64,000 nt of DNA, taken from NCBI GenBank assembly GCA_005954745.1, contig CP040678.1, positions 2,356,001 to 2,420,000 of the forward strand. The letters run 5' to 3'. This DNA is from Halostella pelagica (GTDB lineage: Archaea > Halobacteriota > Halobacteria > Halobacteriales > Natronoarchaeaceae). A program made the translations under genes and the position numbers. Positions 1 through 8,122 of the stretch are shown piece by piece. A model generated the notes under the pieces. The model made no database searches. It saw only the letters and a list, made by a program, of their open reading frames with translations, and was not told the DNA's origin. Every line of letters begins with the position of its first letter. The first letter of the stretch is position 1.

Positions 1-364
1 GGGCTACGTCGCCGTCGCCCGCCTCGACGCCCTGCCGTGGCTCGTGCTGCGCATCTGGATCGTAGTCCACCGGGACGTTCACGCCCGGTTGTGGTTCGCC
101 ACCGCCGGTCGTCGGTGTGTCGGGCGACCCGCCAGAGCTACTGGACGCTCCTGACGAGCCGTCAGACTCACTACCACCGCCGCTCGACGAATCGCCGACG
201 CTGTCTTCTGTCGTCCCGGCAGTGTCCGGGTCCCGGACATTCCCACCCGGAGAACCGTCACCAGGCGTGTTGGCTTGTGAACTGGCCTCGTCGGAAACGT
301 CGACCGTCTCTTCGTCGGGATCGTCCCCGCCACTGCCGGTACCGGGCGCGGTCTGGTTCGCCAT
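1..364 (-). CDS. N-terminal part of a Ser/Gly/Asp-rich protein of the viral/plasmid module (cut by the window edge)
   Basis: The frame is open from an ATG at 364 to the left edge (121 codons seen). The first ~90 residues are low-complexity, rich in Gly, Ser, Asp and Thr, with no membrane segment; a Pro/Asp-rich stretch follows (VNVPVDYDPDA). The start overlaps the stop of the upstream gene (TAATG), which implies translational coupling in the same minus-strand operon. No family is recognised; the rest of the protein lies outside the window. It could be a structural or linker protein of the element, but that is inference from position only. Confidence 0.6.
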   Translation of the reverse strand, partial: MANQTAPGTGSGGDDPDEETVDVSDEASSQANTPGDGSPGGNVRDPDTAGTTEDSVGDSSSGGGSESDGSSGASSSSGGSPDTPTTGGGEPQPGVNVPVDYDPDAQHEPRQGVEAGDGDVA

Positions 365-1404
365 TACAGACCCCCCGTCAGGAGACTACTCCAGCGGAGC
401 GAGTCTAGCATGAGGGAGATCTCGGAGCCACCCCCACCGCCGCCGCCACCGGCGATGAACTTGTTCATCGCGAACAGGATCGCCAGCGTCAGCGCGACGC
501 CGAGGACCACCGCGCCGATCAGGTAGAACGCGAACTTATTCCCGCCGTCGTCCATCTCGGCCATCCGACCGAGGTCGTTCTGCTCCTCGAGGTCCTCCTG
601 GGTGATCTTCTGGTAGTGCATCTCGAACGCCTTCTCCCAGCTGAGAACGAGGCCATCTGCGCCGCCCGGCGCTTGTGCGTCGACGAGAACGTCTTTCCCG
701 CCGTCGGCCATCGGCCGCTCGGCGTAGCGGCCGAGATCGCGCTCGGCGGCGAGATAGGCCTGGACTGGCTCGAACACCTCGGCGCTCTCGCGGAGCGTCC
801 AGACGACCGGCACCTGGCCGAACATCTGGTAAGGCGCGTGCCCCTCGCCGGCGGCGCTGTAGCTTTCACCGTTCAGTGTCTGGTACTCCGTTTCTTCGGA
901 GTTCCAGCGAGCGGCGCGGGGGTAGACCTGACGGTCCCCGTACGCGGCCATCACGAGCGCGTCAGCGCCCGTGACTTTCCGCTTCATGTTCATCCCGCCC
1001 TTGATCATCCCGTCGGCGATGTTACCCGACTTCGGGACGTAGCGCAGGACTTTGTACACCGGCGCCGTGACGAGTTTCTTGAATCCGGTGCCGAGAGCCC
1101 GAAGCGAACTCCCCGATGCCTCCACGTCTCCGGCGAGGTCGTCGTAGTTCGTCTCGTCGGCGTCTTCGATCTCGTCCGGCTGTTTCGCGTCCAGTTCGTC
1201 TTGCTCGTCGTCCTCGACGAGCGCTTTCGCCTCGTCGCGCAACTCCGCAACTAAGTGGTCGCCCTCTTGCCAGACGGCCACGCTGTCGGGTTCGTCGATC
1301 TCGTCGTACTTCGCGATCACCTCCTCGACGAGTTCCTCTTTCAGTTCTACGAGTCGATCCTCCTCGAACGGTCTGCTCGCGTCGTACTGCTGTGTCTGTG
1401 CCAT
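364..1404 (-). CDS. Tail-anchored membrane protein of unknown family (346 aa)
   Basis: A long hydrophilic, acidic N-terminal part (about 1-288) is followed by one strong membrane segment at about 291-313, a run of eight Gly, and a short amphipathic tail. This layout suits a protein anchored by its C-terminus with the bulk on one face of the membrane. It sits in a close-packed minus-strand operon, with 3 nt to the upstream gene and a TAATG overlap with the downstream one. No known domain is recognised. Membership of a virion or secretion/conjugation complex is inferred from the neighbouring membrane proteins and the divergent ATPase operon. Confidence 0.75.
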   Translation of the reverse strand: MAQTQQYDASRPFEEDRLVELKEELVEEVIAKYDEIDEPDSVAVWQEGDHLVAELRDEAKALVEDDEQDELDAKQPDEIEDADETNYDDLAGDVEASGSSLRALGTGFKKLVTAPVYKVLRYVPKSGNIADGMIKGGMNMKRKVTGADALVMAAYGDRQVYPRAARWNSEETEYQTLNGESYSAAGEGHAPYQMFGQVPVVWTLRESAEVFEPVQAYLAAERDLGRYAERPMADGGKDVLVDAQAPGGADGLVLSWEKAFEMHYQKITQEDLEEQNDLGRMAEMDDGGNKFAFYLIGAVVLGVALTLAILFAMNKFIAGGGGGGGGSEISLMLDSLRWSSLLTGGL

Positions 1405-1407
1405 GAG

Positions 1408-1995
1408 TTATCCGAAGAACCGCTTTTGAGCCTTCCCGAGACGGCTCTGGGACTCGCTGTCGTCGACCCGCCGCATCTGGGTCTCGATATGCGTGTCCGC
1501 CGTCTTCGAGAGGCCGGTGTGGTTGATTCCCAGGTACTGCATCGCCGTCCGGACCTCCATCAGCGATGTCCGGATCGCGGCGCGCTCGTCGTCGGTCCAC
1601 TTCTGTTTGACCGACTTGTCGTCGCGTCCGTCGACGCGCTGCGCAACCTCGAGGAACGGCCCCGTGCAGAGCCGTCCGTGGTTTCGCTCCTTGATCACGC
1701 GCTTGGTCAGCGCCATGTTCAGGAGCTCCAGCTTCTCTCGATCGTCCGGGTCGTGATAGGTTGTAACGTGCTGACCCGACAGATACGGCCCGAGCACGTC
1801 CTCGATCTCCGAAAACTCGGGCGACGTGATGTCCGGGTCCCGAAGGGAGTCGAGGAAGTCCTCCGGGTCCATGTTCGCCATCGGGCTGTTTTCGGCCGCT
1901 TCATCGGCACCGAGCCGGGCGGCCTGTGCCTGCGTCTGTTCCTCTTGCCGGAGTTGGGATTCTTCCTCCGGCGACGGTCGGTTAGGTTGTGTCAT
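1408..1995 (-). CDS. Hypothetical acidic protein (195 aa)
   Basis: A soluble protein without signal peptide or membrane segment. The first ~45 residues are Glu/Gln/Ala-rich and probably disordered; the rest is a mixed helical region with many Arg and Asp. The start overlaps the end of the upstream small membrane protein by 14 nt. No family is recognised. Its place between membrane proteins in one operon suggests a cytoplasmic or peripheral partner of them. Confidence 0.7.
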   Translation of the reverse strand: MTQPNRPSPEEESQLRQEEQTQAQAARLGADEAAENSPMANMDPEDFLDSLRDPDITSPEFSEIEDVLGPYLSGQHVTTYHDPDDREKLELLNMALTKRVIKERNHGRLCTGPFLEVAQRVDGRDDKSVKQKWTDDERAAIRTSLMEVRTAMQYLGINHTGLSKTADTHIETQMRRVDDSESQSRLGKAQKRFFG

Positions 1996-2284
1996 CGTCT
2001 GGAGTCATCTCTGACGTAGGGTATTTGCCGAACACTGCTCCAACGAGGGCGAAGGCGGAAATCAGCGCCATAAACAGGGCAATGCCCTGTGCGGGCTGAG
2101 AACTGAACGCGACCCGCGCACCCTCAGACGCAACCTCGACGTTCGCGCTCGCCGGGACGAGAACTCCCCACGCGAGAACGCTCACCAAGAGCGGCGGCTC
2201 GACGTGGACGTCGTACTGGTACAGCGCCAGATACGACGACCCGCAGGCCAGCGCGAACACGAGGCCGTATTGTATGATTTGCAT
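1982..2284 (-). CDS. Small membrane protein, three predicted TM segments (100 aa)
   Basis: Hydrophobic stretches at about 4-22, 31-48 and 66-85 make this an integral membrane protein with a short acidic C-terminal tail (ends DDDTT). I chose the ATG at 2284 because the 33 codons upstream are Arg-rich and overlap the preceding gene, unlike any coding region here. Only 8 nt separate it from the stop of the upstream gene. The family is not recognised. Confidence 0.65.
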   Translation of the reverse strand: MQIIQYGLVFALACGSSYLALYQYDVHVEPPLLVSVLAWGVLVPASANVEVASEGARVAFSSQPAQGIALFMALISAFALVGAVFGKYPTSEMTPDDDTT

Positions 2285-2292
2285 AGCTGTCT

Positions 2293-2757
2293 CTATCGAC
2301 CACCTGCCCCACCTCCGAGCAATCCGAACGCTCCGATGAGAACACCTCCCGCGACGGGTATCACAAGGGCCGCGATGACCCACAACACCACCTCAAATAC
2401 GGACTGTCCGAGTGCGGTGAACTCCGTGTCTCGGTCGAGAGAGTACGTGATATCGATGTTCGACGCGTTCGCGAGCGAGCCGTTTTCGTCGGCCCGTATC
2501 GACCCGTTATCGGTCAACCACTCGTACTCGGATTCGCTAACGGTCGATCCGTTGTAGTAGACGGTCTCGTTGTCGTAGAACGATGTCGTCGCGTCCGCCT
2601 CGGACACTTCCGTCCAGGAGGACGTCGAGATCGCGACCGTCTCGTTGTCGACGGTCTCGGTCGTTTCGGGAGCCTCGGCGAAGGCCGTGCTGAGTGTTGG
2701 CACTGCGATGACGCCGAATAGCACGAGGACTGCCAGAACGTAGACCGTGTTTTTCAT
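2293..2757 (-). CDS. Secreted/membrane protein with signal peptide and C-terminal TM, ending GGGAGGR (154 aa)
   Basis: Residues 1-28 form a classical signal peptide (hydrophobic core, cleavage likely after AFA). The central ~90 residues are Thr/Glu/Asn-rich with several N-x-S/T sequons, as in exposed haloarchaeal surface proteins. A membrane segment (~120-145) follows, then a glycine-rich end finishing GGGAGGR. The protein is therefore probably exposed outside and anchored near its C-terminus. The Gly-Gly-x-Gly-Gly-Arg end recurs in the next upstream gene. A small spike or membrane protein of a virion is possible; no family is recognised. Confidence 0.7.
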   Translation of the reverse strand: MKNTVYVLAVLVLFGVIAVPTLSTAFAEAPETTETVDNETVAISTSSWTEVSEADATTSFYDNETVYYNGSTVSESEYEWLTDNGSIRADENGSLANASNIDITYSLDRDTEFTALGQSVFEVVLWVIAALVIPVAGGVLIGAFGLLGGGAGGR

Positions 2758-2792
2758 CGAGGATCAGGAGATGAGGACGGCGTGTTCGGTGC

Positions 2793-3179
2793 TTAGCGAC
2801 CACCGGAACCGCCGAACATGTTCATCGCAACCGATGCCGCACCGACGATGATCGCGACGCCGATGAGACCGAGTGCCGCGGTCCCATACGTGACGTAGTC
2901 GCTGGTGAGGTTCGCGAACGGCCCACTCTGGGAACTGATGATGTCCAGCTGGTAGACCTGCGACAGCACGACGATAACCATGAACGCCGTGATCAGCGCT
3001 CCCCCGATGCCCTTGATCATCTGCTGCATCGGGGCCGTCGTCATCGTCGGGCCGTCGAGCCGTTGCATCCCTTCGTCATAACATCGTCCGAGAAGCGTCT
3101 CGGACTGTGACTCTCCGGGAGATGCCGGACCGTTCGGGTCAGTACTTGTACCGCCAGGATGGGACTGAGCAACACCCAT
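2793..3179 (-). CDS. Small membrane protein with two TM segments, ending GGSGGR (128 aa)
   Basis: An N-terminal polar part of ~50 residues precedes two membrane helices (about 55-75 and 95-118), and the protein ends NMFGGSGGR. It is the first gene of the minus-strand run. A TATA-like element 23-31 nt before the ATG suggests a leaderless mRNA. Shape and size resemble a major membrane or coat protein of a membrane-containing or filamentous virus, but this is inference; no homologue is recognised. Confidence 0.7.
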   Translation of the reverse strand: MGVAQSHPGGTSTDPNGPASPGESQSETLLGRCYDEGMQRLDGPTMTTAPMQQMIKGIGGALITAFMVIVVLSQVYQLDIISSQSGPFANLTSDYVTYGTAALGLIGVAIIVGAASVAMNMFGGSGGR

Positions 3180-3201
3180 GATTCCGGGCTATCTGTCAGA
3201 G

Positions 3202-3210
3202 GGTATAAAT
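3202..3210 (-). promoter_or_regulatory. TATA element of the minus-strand membrane-protein operon
   Basis: On the minus strand this reads ATTTATACC, 23-31 nt upstream of the ATG at 3179, the spacing expected for a haloarchaeal leaderless transcript. Confidence 0.55.
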
Positions 3211-3327
3211 CCGCATACCCGTCATAATATTCGGTTGTAACTGGGTTATACGTCGGATATTCGTCAGTGTGATATCGAGGTATGTCAGGTTGCATGTATT
3301 ATGTTGTAGTACCTGGCTCGATCTGAT

Positions 3328-3555
3328 ATGTCGCTCCAAGAACAGCCAGTCGTGATCGAAGCGACGAACAAGCCGCAGATCATCGGGACCTCGATCCGAA
3401 TCACCCTCGATCAGGATTCGCTCAAGAAAGCGGGGATCGACGTGAACGACCCGGAGACAGTGCCCGACGAGATGACGATGCAGTACCACAAAGGCGGACA
3501 GCGCGATGGAGAACTCGTCATCGATCTCAAGGAGGCCGCGCCCGATGACCAGTGA
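3328..3555 (+). CDS. Small conserved-looking acidic protein (75 aa)
   Basis: First gene of the plus-strand operon, divergent from the membrane-protein run. It is soluble and beta-rich in appearance (PVVIEATNKPQIIGTSIRIT, then an acidic tail). The short strand-rich fold could suit an AbrB-like or other small DNA-binding protein, but no clear motif is visible. Its stop overlaps the next start by 11 nt, so the genes are coupled. Confidence 0.65.
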   Translation: MSLQEQPVVIEATNKPQIIGTSIRITLDQDSLKKAGIDVNDPETVPDEMTMQYHKGGQRDGELVIDLKEAAPDDQ

Positions 3556-4162
3556 TTCAGGCGGTGCCGGACCGAAAACCGCCCGCCAGCGCATCATCGA
3601 AGATGCGCAGTTGCGGTGCTACGATGCGCGATCCGAATACCAGCAGTCCTCACTACTGCTGTCCGGCCAGGTGTCGCGCGAGCAGGTGTATCGTCTCCAA
3701 CAGGCCGTCGCGGACTACTACTGGGCGCTCCGGCCACTTCGCGACGAAGACCCGATTCGGGACTGGTGGGACGATGTCACCCTCTCTGAGCAGTGGACGT
3801 TCCAAGTGACGAAGACGGAGTACCAAGTTCGAGGGTCGCGTGCCGTCCCAGTCGAGGTGACCGAGGAGGTCCCATACACGGGCCTCGAAACGCTCCGTGA
3901 CCATCTCGACCAGACTGAGACGGTCACACGGACGAAAACGGGGATGCGGGGTATCCGCAAGGAACAGGTTACCCGCCAGAAGGTTCTCGACGCGGGGGTT
4001 CTGGTCGATATCTCTGGCGTCCTGGACGACGCCGCCGACAAGCTCGGATTCAGTCCGGAGGTGAAGAGCATCGACCACACTGACGAGGTCGACGAGGAGG
4101 ACCTCGAGGAACTGTTCGAGCAGGGGCCGCAACCGGTGGCTACTGATGGAGGGGATAACTGA
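3545..4162 (+). CDS. Hypothetical protein of the ATPase operon (205 aa)
   Basis: A soluble protein, mostly helical in the first half and with a very acidic C-terminus. I chose the ATG at 3545, inside the end of the previous gene, because upstream residues in this frame are Arg/Ser-rich and overlap coding DNA. Its stop shares the TGATG with the ATPase start. The trio of small protein, ~200-aa protein and ATPase recalls the conserved tail of some haloarchaeal virus operons; I cannot confirm a family. Confidence 0.7.
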   Translation: MTSDSGGAGPKTARQRIIEDAQLRCYDARSEYQQSSLLLSGQVSREQVYRLQQAVADYYWALRPLRDEDPIRDWWDDVTLSEQWTFQVTKTEYQVRGSRAVPVEVTEEVPYTGLETLRDHLDQTETVTRTKTGMRGIRKEQVTRQKVLDAGVLVDISGVLDDAADKLGFSPEVKSIDHTDEVDEEDLEELFEQGPQPVATDGGDN

Positions 4163-4953
4163 TGGCGCTCTGTACGGGGCCGTTCTTCCGGCGAGTCGCC
4201 GACCGGAAGAAGAAGGGAATGGACGTGAAGATCACTATCTCGGCACGCGACGGCGAGACGGGAGTCGGAAAGACCTCGCTGGCCGTCTTTCTCGGCAAGT
4301 ATCTCAACACGTCTTCGAAACCGTACCGGGCTGACGAAAACGCGACGTACCATATCGGGGAGTTCAACGCGCTGTACGACCAGCTTCCGCGCGGAAGCAC
4401 GGCGAACCTCGAAGAGGCGGAGCAACTCGACGCGCGACGGTCGAACAGCAACCAGAACGTCGAAACTGCGCGGACGTGGGAAACGCGACGTGTCGACGAG
4501 ATAACGTCGATCATGACGCTCCCCTCGGTCGCGGAACTCGACCGCCGGATGGAACGACTCCACAACTTCTGGATCAACGTCACGGCGCGAGGTCAGTGCA
4601 AGATCTACGCGGCGCACATCAACGACTGGACGCACGACGTCTACTACGAGGGACTCCAGCAGTTCCGATGGCCGAACATGGACGACGATGAGGACTACCA
4701 GAAGTTAGTGCGGATGAAAGAGAAGTGGAACGACGGAGACGACACCAGCGACTGGGTGCGTGAAGAAGAACTCCGTGAGGAGTACGAGCGGGAACTGGAG
4801 CAGAAACAACAGTCGATGCGGGATCGCATCGTCACAAGCGTCTACGAAAAGACGGATCTCTCTCAAGGCGATGTCGGCGGGGCACTGCCGGATGATATGC
4901 AGATCGGGCAACAGCGTGTTGGGCAAATCGTCAACGGGGACAATAACGCATGA
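4162..4953 (+). CDS. P-loop ATPase, Zot/FtsK-like, of the viral/plasmid module (263 aa)
   Basis: Walker A is GETGVGKT at residues 31-38. A Walker B-like segment (ANLEEAEQLDARRS, ~85) resembles the beta-strand plus acidic-pair region of Zot/FtsK-type motor ATPases. The C-terminal third is charged and probably coiled coil (~195-225). No membrane segment is present. Such ATPases drive DNA packaging, virion extrusion or DNA transfer. Here it is coupled to the upstream gene (TGATG) and to the next ORF (ATGA) and faces a divergent run of membrane proteins, which fits a virion assembly or transfer machine. ATPase class is well supported; the exact family and role are not. Confidence 0.75.
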   Translation: MALCTGPFFRRVADRKKKGMDVKITISARDGETGVGKTSLAVFLGKYLNTSSKPYRADENATYHIGEFNALYDQLPRGSTANLEEAEQLDARRSNSNQNVETARTWETRRVDEITSIMTLPSVAELDRRMERLHNFWINVTARGQCKIYAAHINDWTHDVYYEGLQQFRWPNMDDDEDYQKLVRMKEKWNDGDDTSDWVREEELREEYERELEQKQQSMRDRIVTSVYEKTDLSQGDVGGALPDDMQIGQQRVGQIVNGDNNA

Positions 4954-5240
4954 GGGCATCCACTATTAGTAGTTCGGATGAAACGGAATCGCCATACGGC
5001 AACTGGGTAGAAACTACCCTACCAACTACCAGCGACCAAGACAGTGTAATAGTCACAACACGCGTTAGGGTAGAAAAATCTGATTCGTTTGTAGGGACGA
5101 CGGGGGGCCGGGGCGGCACCAACCGTGCGGGATCTCCCCCGCTGGGAGGGGGCTCAGACAGAGTTAGTGGTAGCCGTCGGTGTTGCTCTCGAGGCGGCAA
5201 ACAAGTCCGATCTCGACAGCGCCAGGAGGAACGCAGATGA
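4950..5240 (+). CDS. Small coupled ORF between ATPase and glycosyltransferase (96 aa)
   Basis: The N-terminal ~60 residues are Ser/Thr-rich and the C-terminus is very basic. No domain is recognised. I treat it as real because its start overlaps the ATPase stop as ATGA and its stop overlaps the glycosyltransferase start as ATGA, so translation could run through all three. Composition is unusual for a haloarchaeal protein (basic end CCSRGGKQVRSRQRQEERR), so a spurious ORF remains possible. Confidence 0.45.
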   Translation: MRASTISSSDETESPYGNWVETTLPTTSDQDSVIVTTRVRVEKSDSFVGTTGGRGGTNRAGSPPLGGGSDRVSGSRRCCSRGGKQVRSRQRQEERR

Positions 5241-6019
5241 CACCCATCGATGTCGCGATGCCGACCCACAGGTCTGAGCCAGTGATCGGCGAGACGTTAG
5301 ACTGCCTCTCACGAGCAGAACGAGAGAGCGCAATCGAGATCGAGCAGCTGGTCCTCGTCGACGATAACAGCGCCGATGGAACGCTTGCGGTGGCGCACGA
5401 CCGCTCCGAAGAACACGGCTGGACGCTGACCGAGATCGTGGCGGAGACGTCTCTCCCGGAAGCCCGCAAGCGAGCTATCCGGGCAGTGACGGCCGACTGG
5501 TTCCTCTTTCTCGACGACGACGTCCGCCTGACCGAACATTACCTCGATCACATGCTGGACGCCGTGGCACCGCTGGTCGGCGGGATTCAGGGTCGGAAAG
5601 TCTCACGCACAGAGAACCCGTCCGACTGGGTCCAGCGCCGCTCGCGACGCGCCGGTACACACGCGACTCTCCTCCGACGGGACGCCGTAGAAGGTGTATC
5701 GTTCCCGCCGGACCTGCACGTGCTAGAGGACGAGTACCTCCGCAGGTACGTCGAATCTCGCGGGAACGTCTGGGTGTTCAACCACCGGGCCCGCTTCGAA
5801 CACGCGAACCAGGAGCGTCACCCTATCGGCTGGCAGGAGGGATATCTTGGAGGGAAGTACGACCTTTCGCGGTTCCAGGATGTCGCGTTGAATGTGCCGT
5901 TTGCTGCGCTCACGGGACGGAACCCACTCCCGCACGCCAGGCGCGCTACCGGGTGGCTCGCCGGACGACTCGCACGCCAGCACGGAGGTGAGCCAGGTGG
6001 CGACTCAGCGAGTGCTTGA
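5237..6019 (+). CDS. Family 2 (GT-A) glycosyltransferase
   Basis: The N-terminus has the nucleotide-sugar binding strand (DVAMPTH), then LVLVDDNSADGT and the metal-binding FLDDDVR, the classical GT2 order. A later EDEYL acidic motif is a candidate catalytic base region. There is no membrane segment, so the enzyme is cytosolic or peripheral. The ATG at 5237 is preceded by a strong Shine-Dalgarno (AGGAGG at 5224-5229) and overlaps the previous stop. It probably modifies a lipid, surface glycan or virion glycoprotein together with the following methyltransferase; the acceptor is unknown. Confidence 0.85.
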   Translation: MTPIDVAMPTHRSEPVIGETLDCLSRAERESAIEIEQLVLVDDNSADGTLAVAHDRSEEHGWTLTEIVAETSLPEARKRAIRAVTADWFLFLDDDVRLTEHYLDHMLDAVAPLVGGIQGRKVSRTENPSDWVQRRSRRAGTHATLLRRDAVEGVSFPPDLHVLEDEYLRRYVESRGNVWVFNHRARFEHANQERHPIGWQEGYLGGKYDLSRFQDVALNVPFAALTGRNPLPHARRATGWLAGRLARQHGGEPGGDSASA

Positions 6020-6464
6020 TATCGGCTGCGGTGATAACAAGCGAGACCCTGATGCCGTCGGTATGGATATCCGGCCGTACGACGCCGTGGATGTCATCCA
6101 CGATCTCGACGAGACGCCGTGGCCGTTCGACGACAACGAGTTTGATCGGATAGACGCGTACAGCGTCCTCGAGCACGTCGAAGACCTTCCAGCGGTGATG
6201 GCTGAGATTCATCGCGTCTGTCGCGACGGTGCCGTTCTGGAGGGGAAGGTCCCGCACTGGAAAGACCGCAACGCGTACATCGATCCCACGCATTCCCAAT
6301 CGTTCGACGAGCGAACGTTCGATTTCTGGGACTCGACGACGGAGTACGGTAAGCGGGACTACTTCGATACAGAGTTCCAGGTGAGGACGTCCGAACGGAT
6401 CAGCAGGCTACAGTTCTGGAAGTCGCGCCCGATCGAGTTCGAACTGGTTGTCCGGAAGTACTGA
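5997..6464 (+). CDS. Class I SAM-dependent methyltransferase (~155 aa)
   Basis: Motif I is LDIGCGDNKRDP just after the start. GMDIRPYDAVDVIHDLDETP and SVLEHVEDLP follow, typical of the Methyltransf_11 group that often acts in glycan or lipid clusters. I favour a GTG start at 5997, preceded by GGAGGTG and overlapping the glycosyltransferase end by 23 nt; an in-frame GTG at 5988 is an alternative. The last base of its stop codon is the first base of the target duplication of the downstream transposon, so the transposon left this gene intact. Confidence 0.8.
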   Translation: MATQRVLDIGCGDNKRDPDAVGMDIRPYDAVDVIHDLDETPWPFDDNEFDRIDAYSVLEHVEDLPAVMAEIHRVCRDGAVLEGKVPHWKDRNAYIDPTHSQSFDERTFDFWDSTTEYGKRDYFDTEFQVRTSERISRLQFWKSRPIEFELVVRKY

Positions 6465-6471
6465 TTCATAT

Positions 6472-6488
6472 GGCTCTGTTGAAATCCT
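6472..6488 (+). repeat. Left terminal inverted repeat of the transposon
   Basis: Seventeen bases, GGCTCTGTTGAAATCCT, directly behind the ATTCATAT target duplication copy at 6464-6471. Confidence 0.85.
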
Positions 6489-6523
6489 CAGAGGGTTACA
6501 CGTCCGCCCGATAGTGTGACCAG

Positions 6524-7345
6524 ATGCAGGCCCTCCCGAAGTCGCGGTTACTCCGGTTTGTCGAGCAGGCATTCCACTTGGCTCAACGAGCTGTCGCCCG
6601 CTACTCCTCGAAGTTCTCAAAACGACGCTACACACTCCATCAGCACATCGTTCTACTCTGTCTCAAAGTTCGGAAGAACACGACGTATCGGGCGCTTCTC
6701 GACGAACTCATCGAGATGCCCCGCATTCGAAGCGCCATCAACTTGGACGAACTCCCGTCACCCTCGACGTTGTGCAAAGCGTTCAACCGACTCGATATGG
6801 CTGTCTGGCGTGTTCTGCTTACCCTCTCGGTCACGCTTCTCCCAACTAACGGTATCGTTGGGATCGACGCTTCAGGGTTTGACCGGAGTCACGCTTCGAA
6901 ACACTACACGAAGCGAACGAAGCTAACGATTCAGCAGTTGAAGGTGACACTTTTGGTGGATACGAGGTCGAACGCGATTATCGACATACACGTAACGACG
7001 ACACGAAAGCACGACTCAAAGATTGCGCCGTCGCTCATTAAGCGGAATACCGGGGCAGTGGCGGTTCTCCTTGGCGAGAAAGGATATGACGACCAGAAGG
7101 TTCGCGCGTTGGCCCGTGAAACTGGTGTTCGCCCGCTCATCAAGCACCGCGAGTTCTCGTCACTCCACAAAGCGTGGAACGCTAAACTGGATGCCGACCT
7201 CTACGGTCAGCGCAGTCAGAACGAGACCGTAAGTTCTCGCCTCAAACGCAAGTACGGTGCATTCGTCCGCTCACGGCGCTGGTGGAAGCAGTTCCGAGAA
7301 CTCGTTGTCGGCTGTCTCACTCACAACATCGACAAAGCACTCTGA
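6524..7345 (+). CDS. IS5-family transposase (273 aa)
   Basis: A DDE transposase that looks complete. The first catalytic Asp lies in GIDASGFDRSH (~113), the second in LLGEKGYDDQKVR (~190), and the Glu in QRSQNETVSSRLKRKYG (~235). The helical N-terminus is DNA-binding. It opens about 50 bp inside the left inverted repeat, as usual for single-ORF IS elements. No frameshift is seen, so the element may still be active. Confidence 0.9.
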   Translation: MQALPKSRLLRFVEQAFHLAQRAVARYSSKFSKRRYTLHQHIVLLCLKVRKNTTYRALLDELIEMPRIRSAINLDELPSPSTLCKAFNRLDMAVWRVLLTLSVTLLPTNGIVGIDASGFDRSHASKHYTKRTKLTIQQLKVTLLVDTRSNAIIDIHVTTTRKHDSKIAPSLIKRNTGAVAVLLGEKGYDDQKVRALARETGVRPLIKHREFSSLHKAWNAKLDADLYGQRSQNETVSSRLKRKYGAFVRSRRWWKQFRELVVGCLTHNIDKAL

Positions 7346-7391
7346 ACGTTAGATATAGAGTGTGGGTCTAACAGTTCATAGCAGACGAGGC

Positions 7392-8030
7392 TCACTCCCC
7401 CGGATTTTGCGCAAACAGAATTTCCGCTGCATGCTGGTGCGGTTCGCTCCCGGAGTCATCGTCAAATACAATCTCGTCGTATTGAATCGTCTTCCAGTCC
7501 TCGTAGTGGTCTGCCAGTTCACCCGGATCGTAGAAGTACTCGTTTTCCGTCCAGTCCGGAGGCGTTGGGATATCGGGGTGGTCGATGAACGCAAAGATGG
7601 CGTGAACCCCGTTGGGGTTCGTTTGAGACTTGAAATGGTCGAACTGTCGATCCCGGTTTTCAGGATGGATATACTGGACTGCCCCTGCCGAGTAGACAAC
7701 ATCAACGCTCGTAGGGAGGGTCAGTCCGTTCGCATCTGACCGAACCGTTTCAATATCGACGGCTCGACGCTCGGCGAGTCGTTTTGCCTTCTCCAAACCG
7801 TTCCGAGACACATCGACCGCATATACCTTCCACCCGTGCTCGGCGAAGAGAACGGAGTCCCTCCCTTCGCCAGCACCGATGTCGATAGCTGTTGGTTCAT
7901 TCGCTACGCTGGACGCAATCTCGACCGTTCGTTCGGCCATTTGGTTCGGTTCCGTCCCCCAATAATACTCTTTCCTCCCATAGACTTGTTCCCGTTCTTC
8001 AAAGTTCATCGCTTGCTGCTTTTTACTCAA
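7392..8030 (-). CDS. Passenger class I SAM methyltransferase, TehB-like (212 aa)
   Basis: Motif I is AIDIGAGEGRDS (~50-60), then KVYAVDVSRNGLEKAKRLAE and DVVYSAGAVQYI, the pattern of TehB/Methyltransf_11-type enzymes. It lies wholly inside the transposon, transcribed towards the transposase, so it travels as cargo. TehB-like enzymes methylate tellurite or other small molecules (known); the substrate here is unknown. A protective or DNA/antibiotic-modifying role would explain its selection as cargo, but that is inference. Confidence 0.82.
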   Translation of the reverse strand: MSKKQQAMNFEEREQVYGRKEYYWGTEPNQMAERTVEIASSVANEPTAIDIGAGEGRDSVLFAEHGWKVYAVDVSRNGLEKAKRLAERRAVDIETVRSDANGLTLPTSVDVVYSAGAVQYIHPENRDRQFDHFKSQTNPNGVHAIFAFIDHPDIPTPPDWTENEYFYDPGELADHYEDWKTIQYDEIVFDDDSGSEPHQHAAEILFAQNPGE

Positions 8031-8099
8031 CCCCGTTAATAGTGGTAGACTCGCACACCTACCTAACGGCTATTCCAGCGAGACAACTGTTGGAACGAT

Positions 8100-8116
8100 A
8101 GGATTTCAACAAAGCC
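8100..8116 (-). repeat. Right terminal inverted repeat of the transposon
   Basis: The complement reads GGCTTTGTTGAAATCCT, one mismatch from the left end, and is followed by the second ATTCATAT copy at 8117-8124. Confidence 0.85.
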
Positions 8117-8122
8117 ATTCAT

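Larger units (their letters stand above)
6472..8116. mobile_element. IS5-like (ISH1-type) transposon carrying a passenger methyltransferase gene
   Basis: The element has 17-bp terminal inverted repeats that differ at one base (left GGCTCTGTTGAAATCCT, right end complement GGCTTTGTTGAAATCCT). It is flanked by a perfect 8-bp duplication, ATTCATAT, at 6464-6471 and 8117-8124. Inside are a DDE transposase and, in opposite orientation, a methyltransferase with no transposition role. IS elements of the ISH1 type in the IS5 family make 8-bp duplications (known); assignment here rests on protein appearance and duplication length. At 1645 bp it is longer than a simple one-gene IS. The intact repeats and duplication show a fairly recent insertion. 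Confidence 0.88.
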
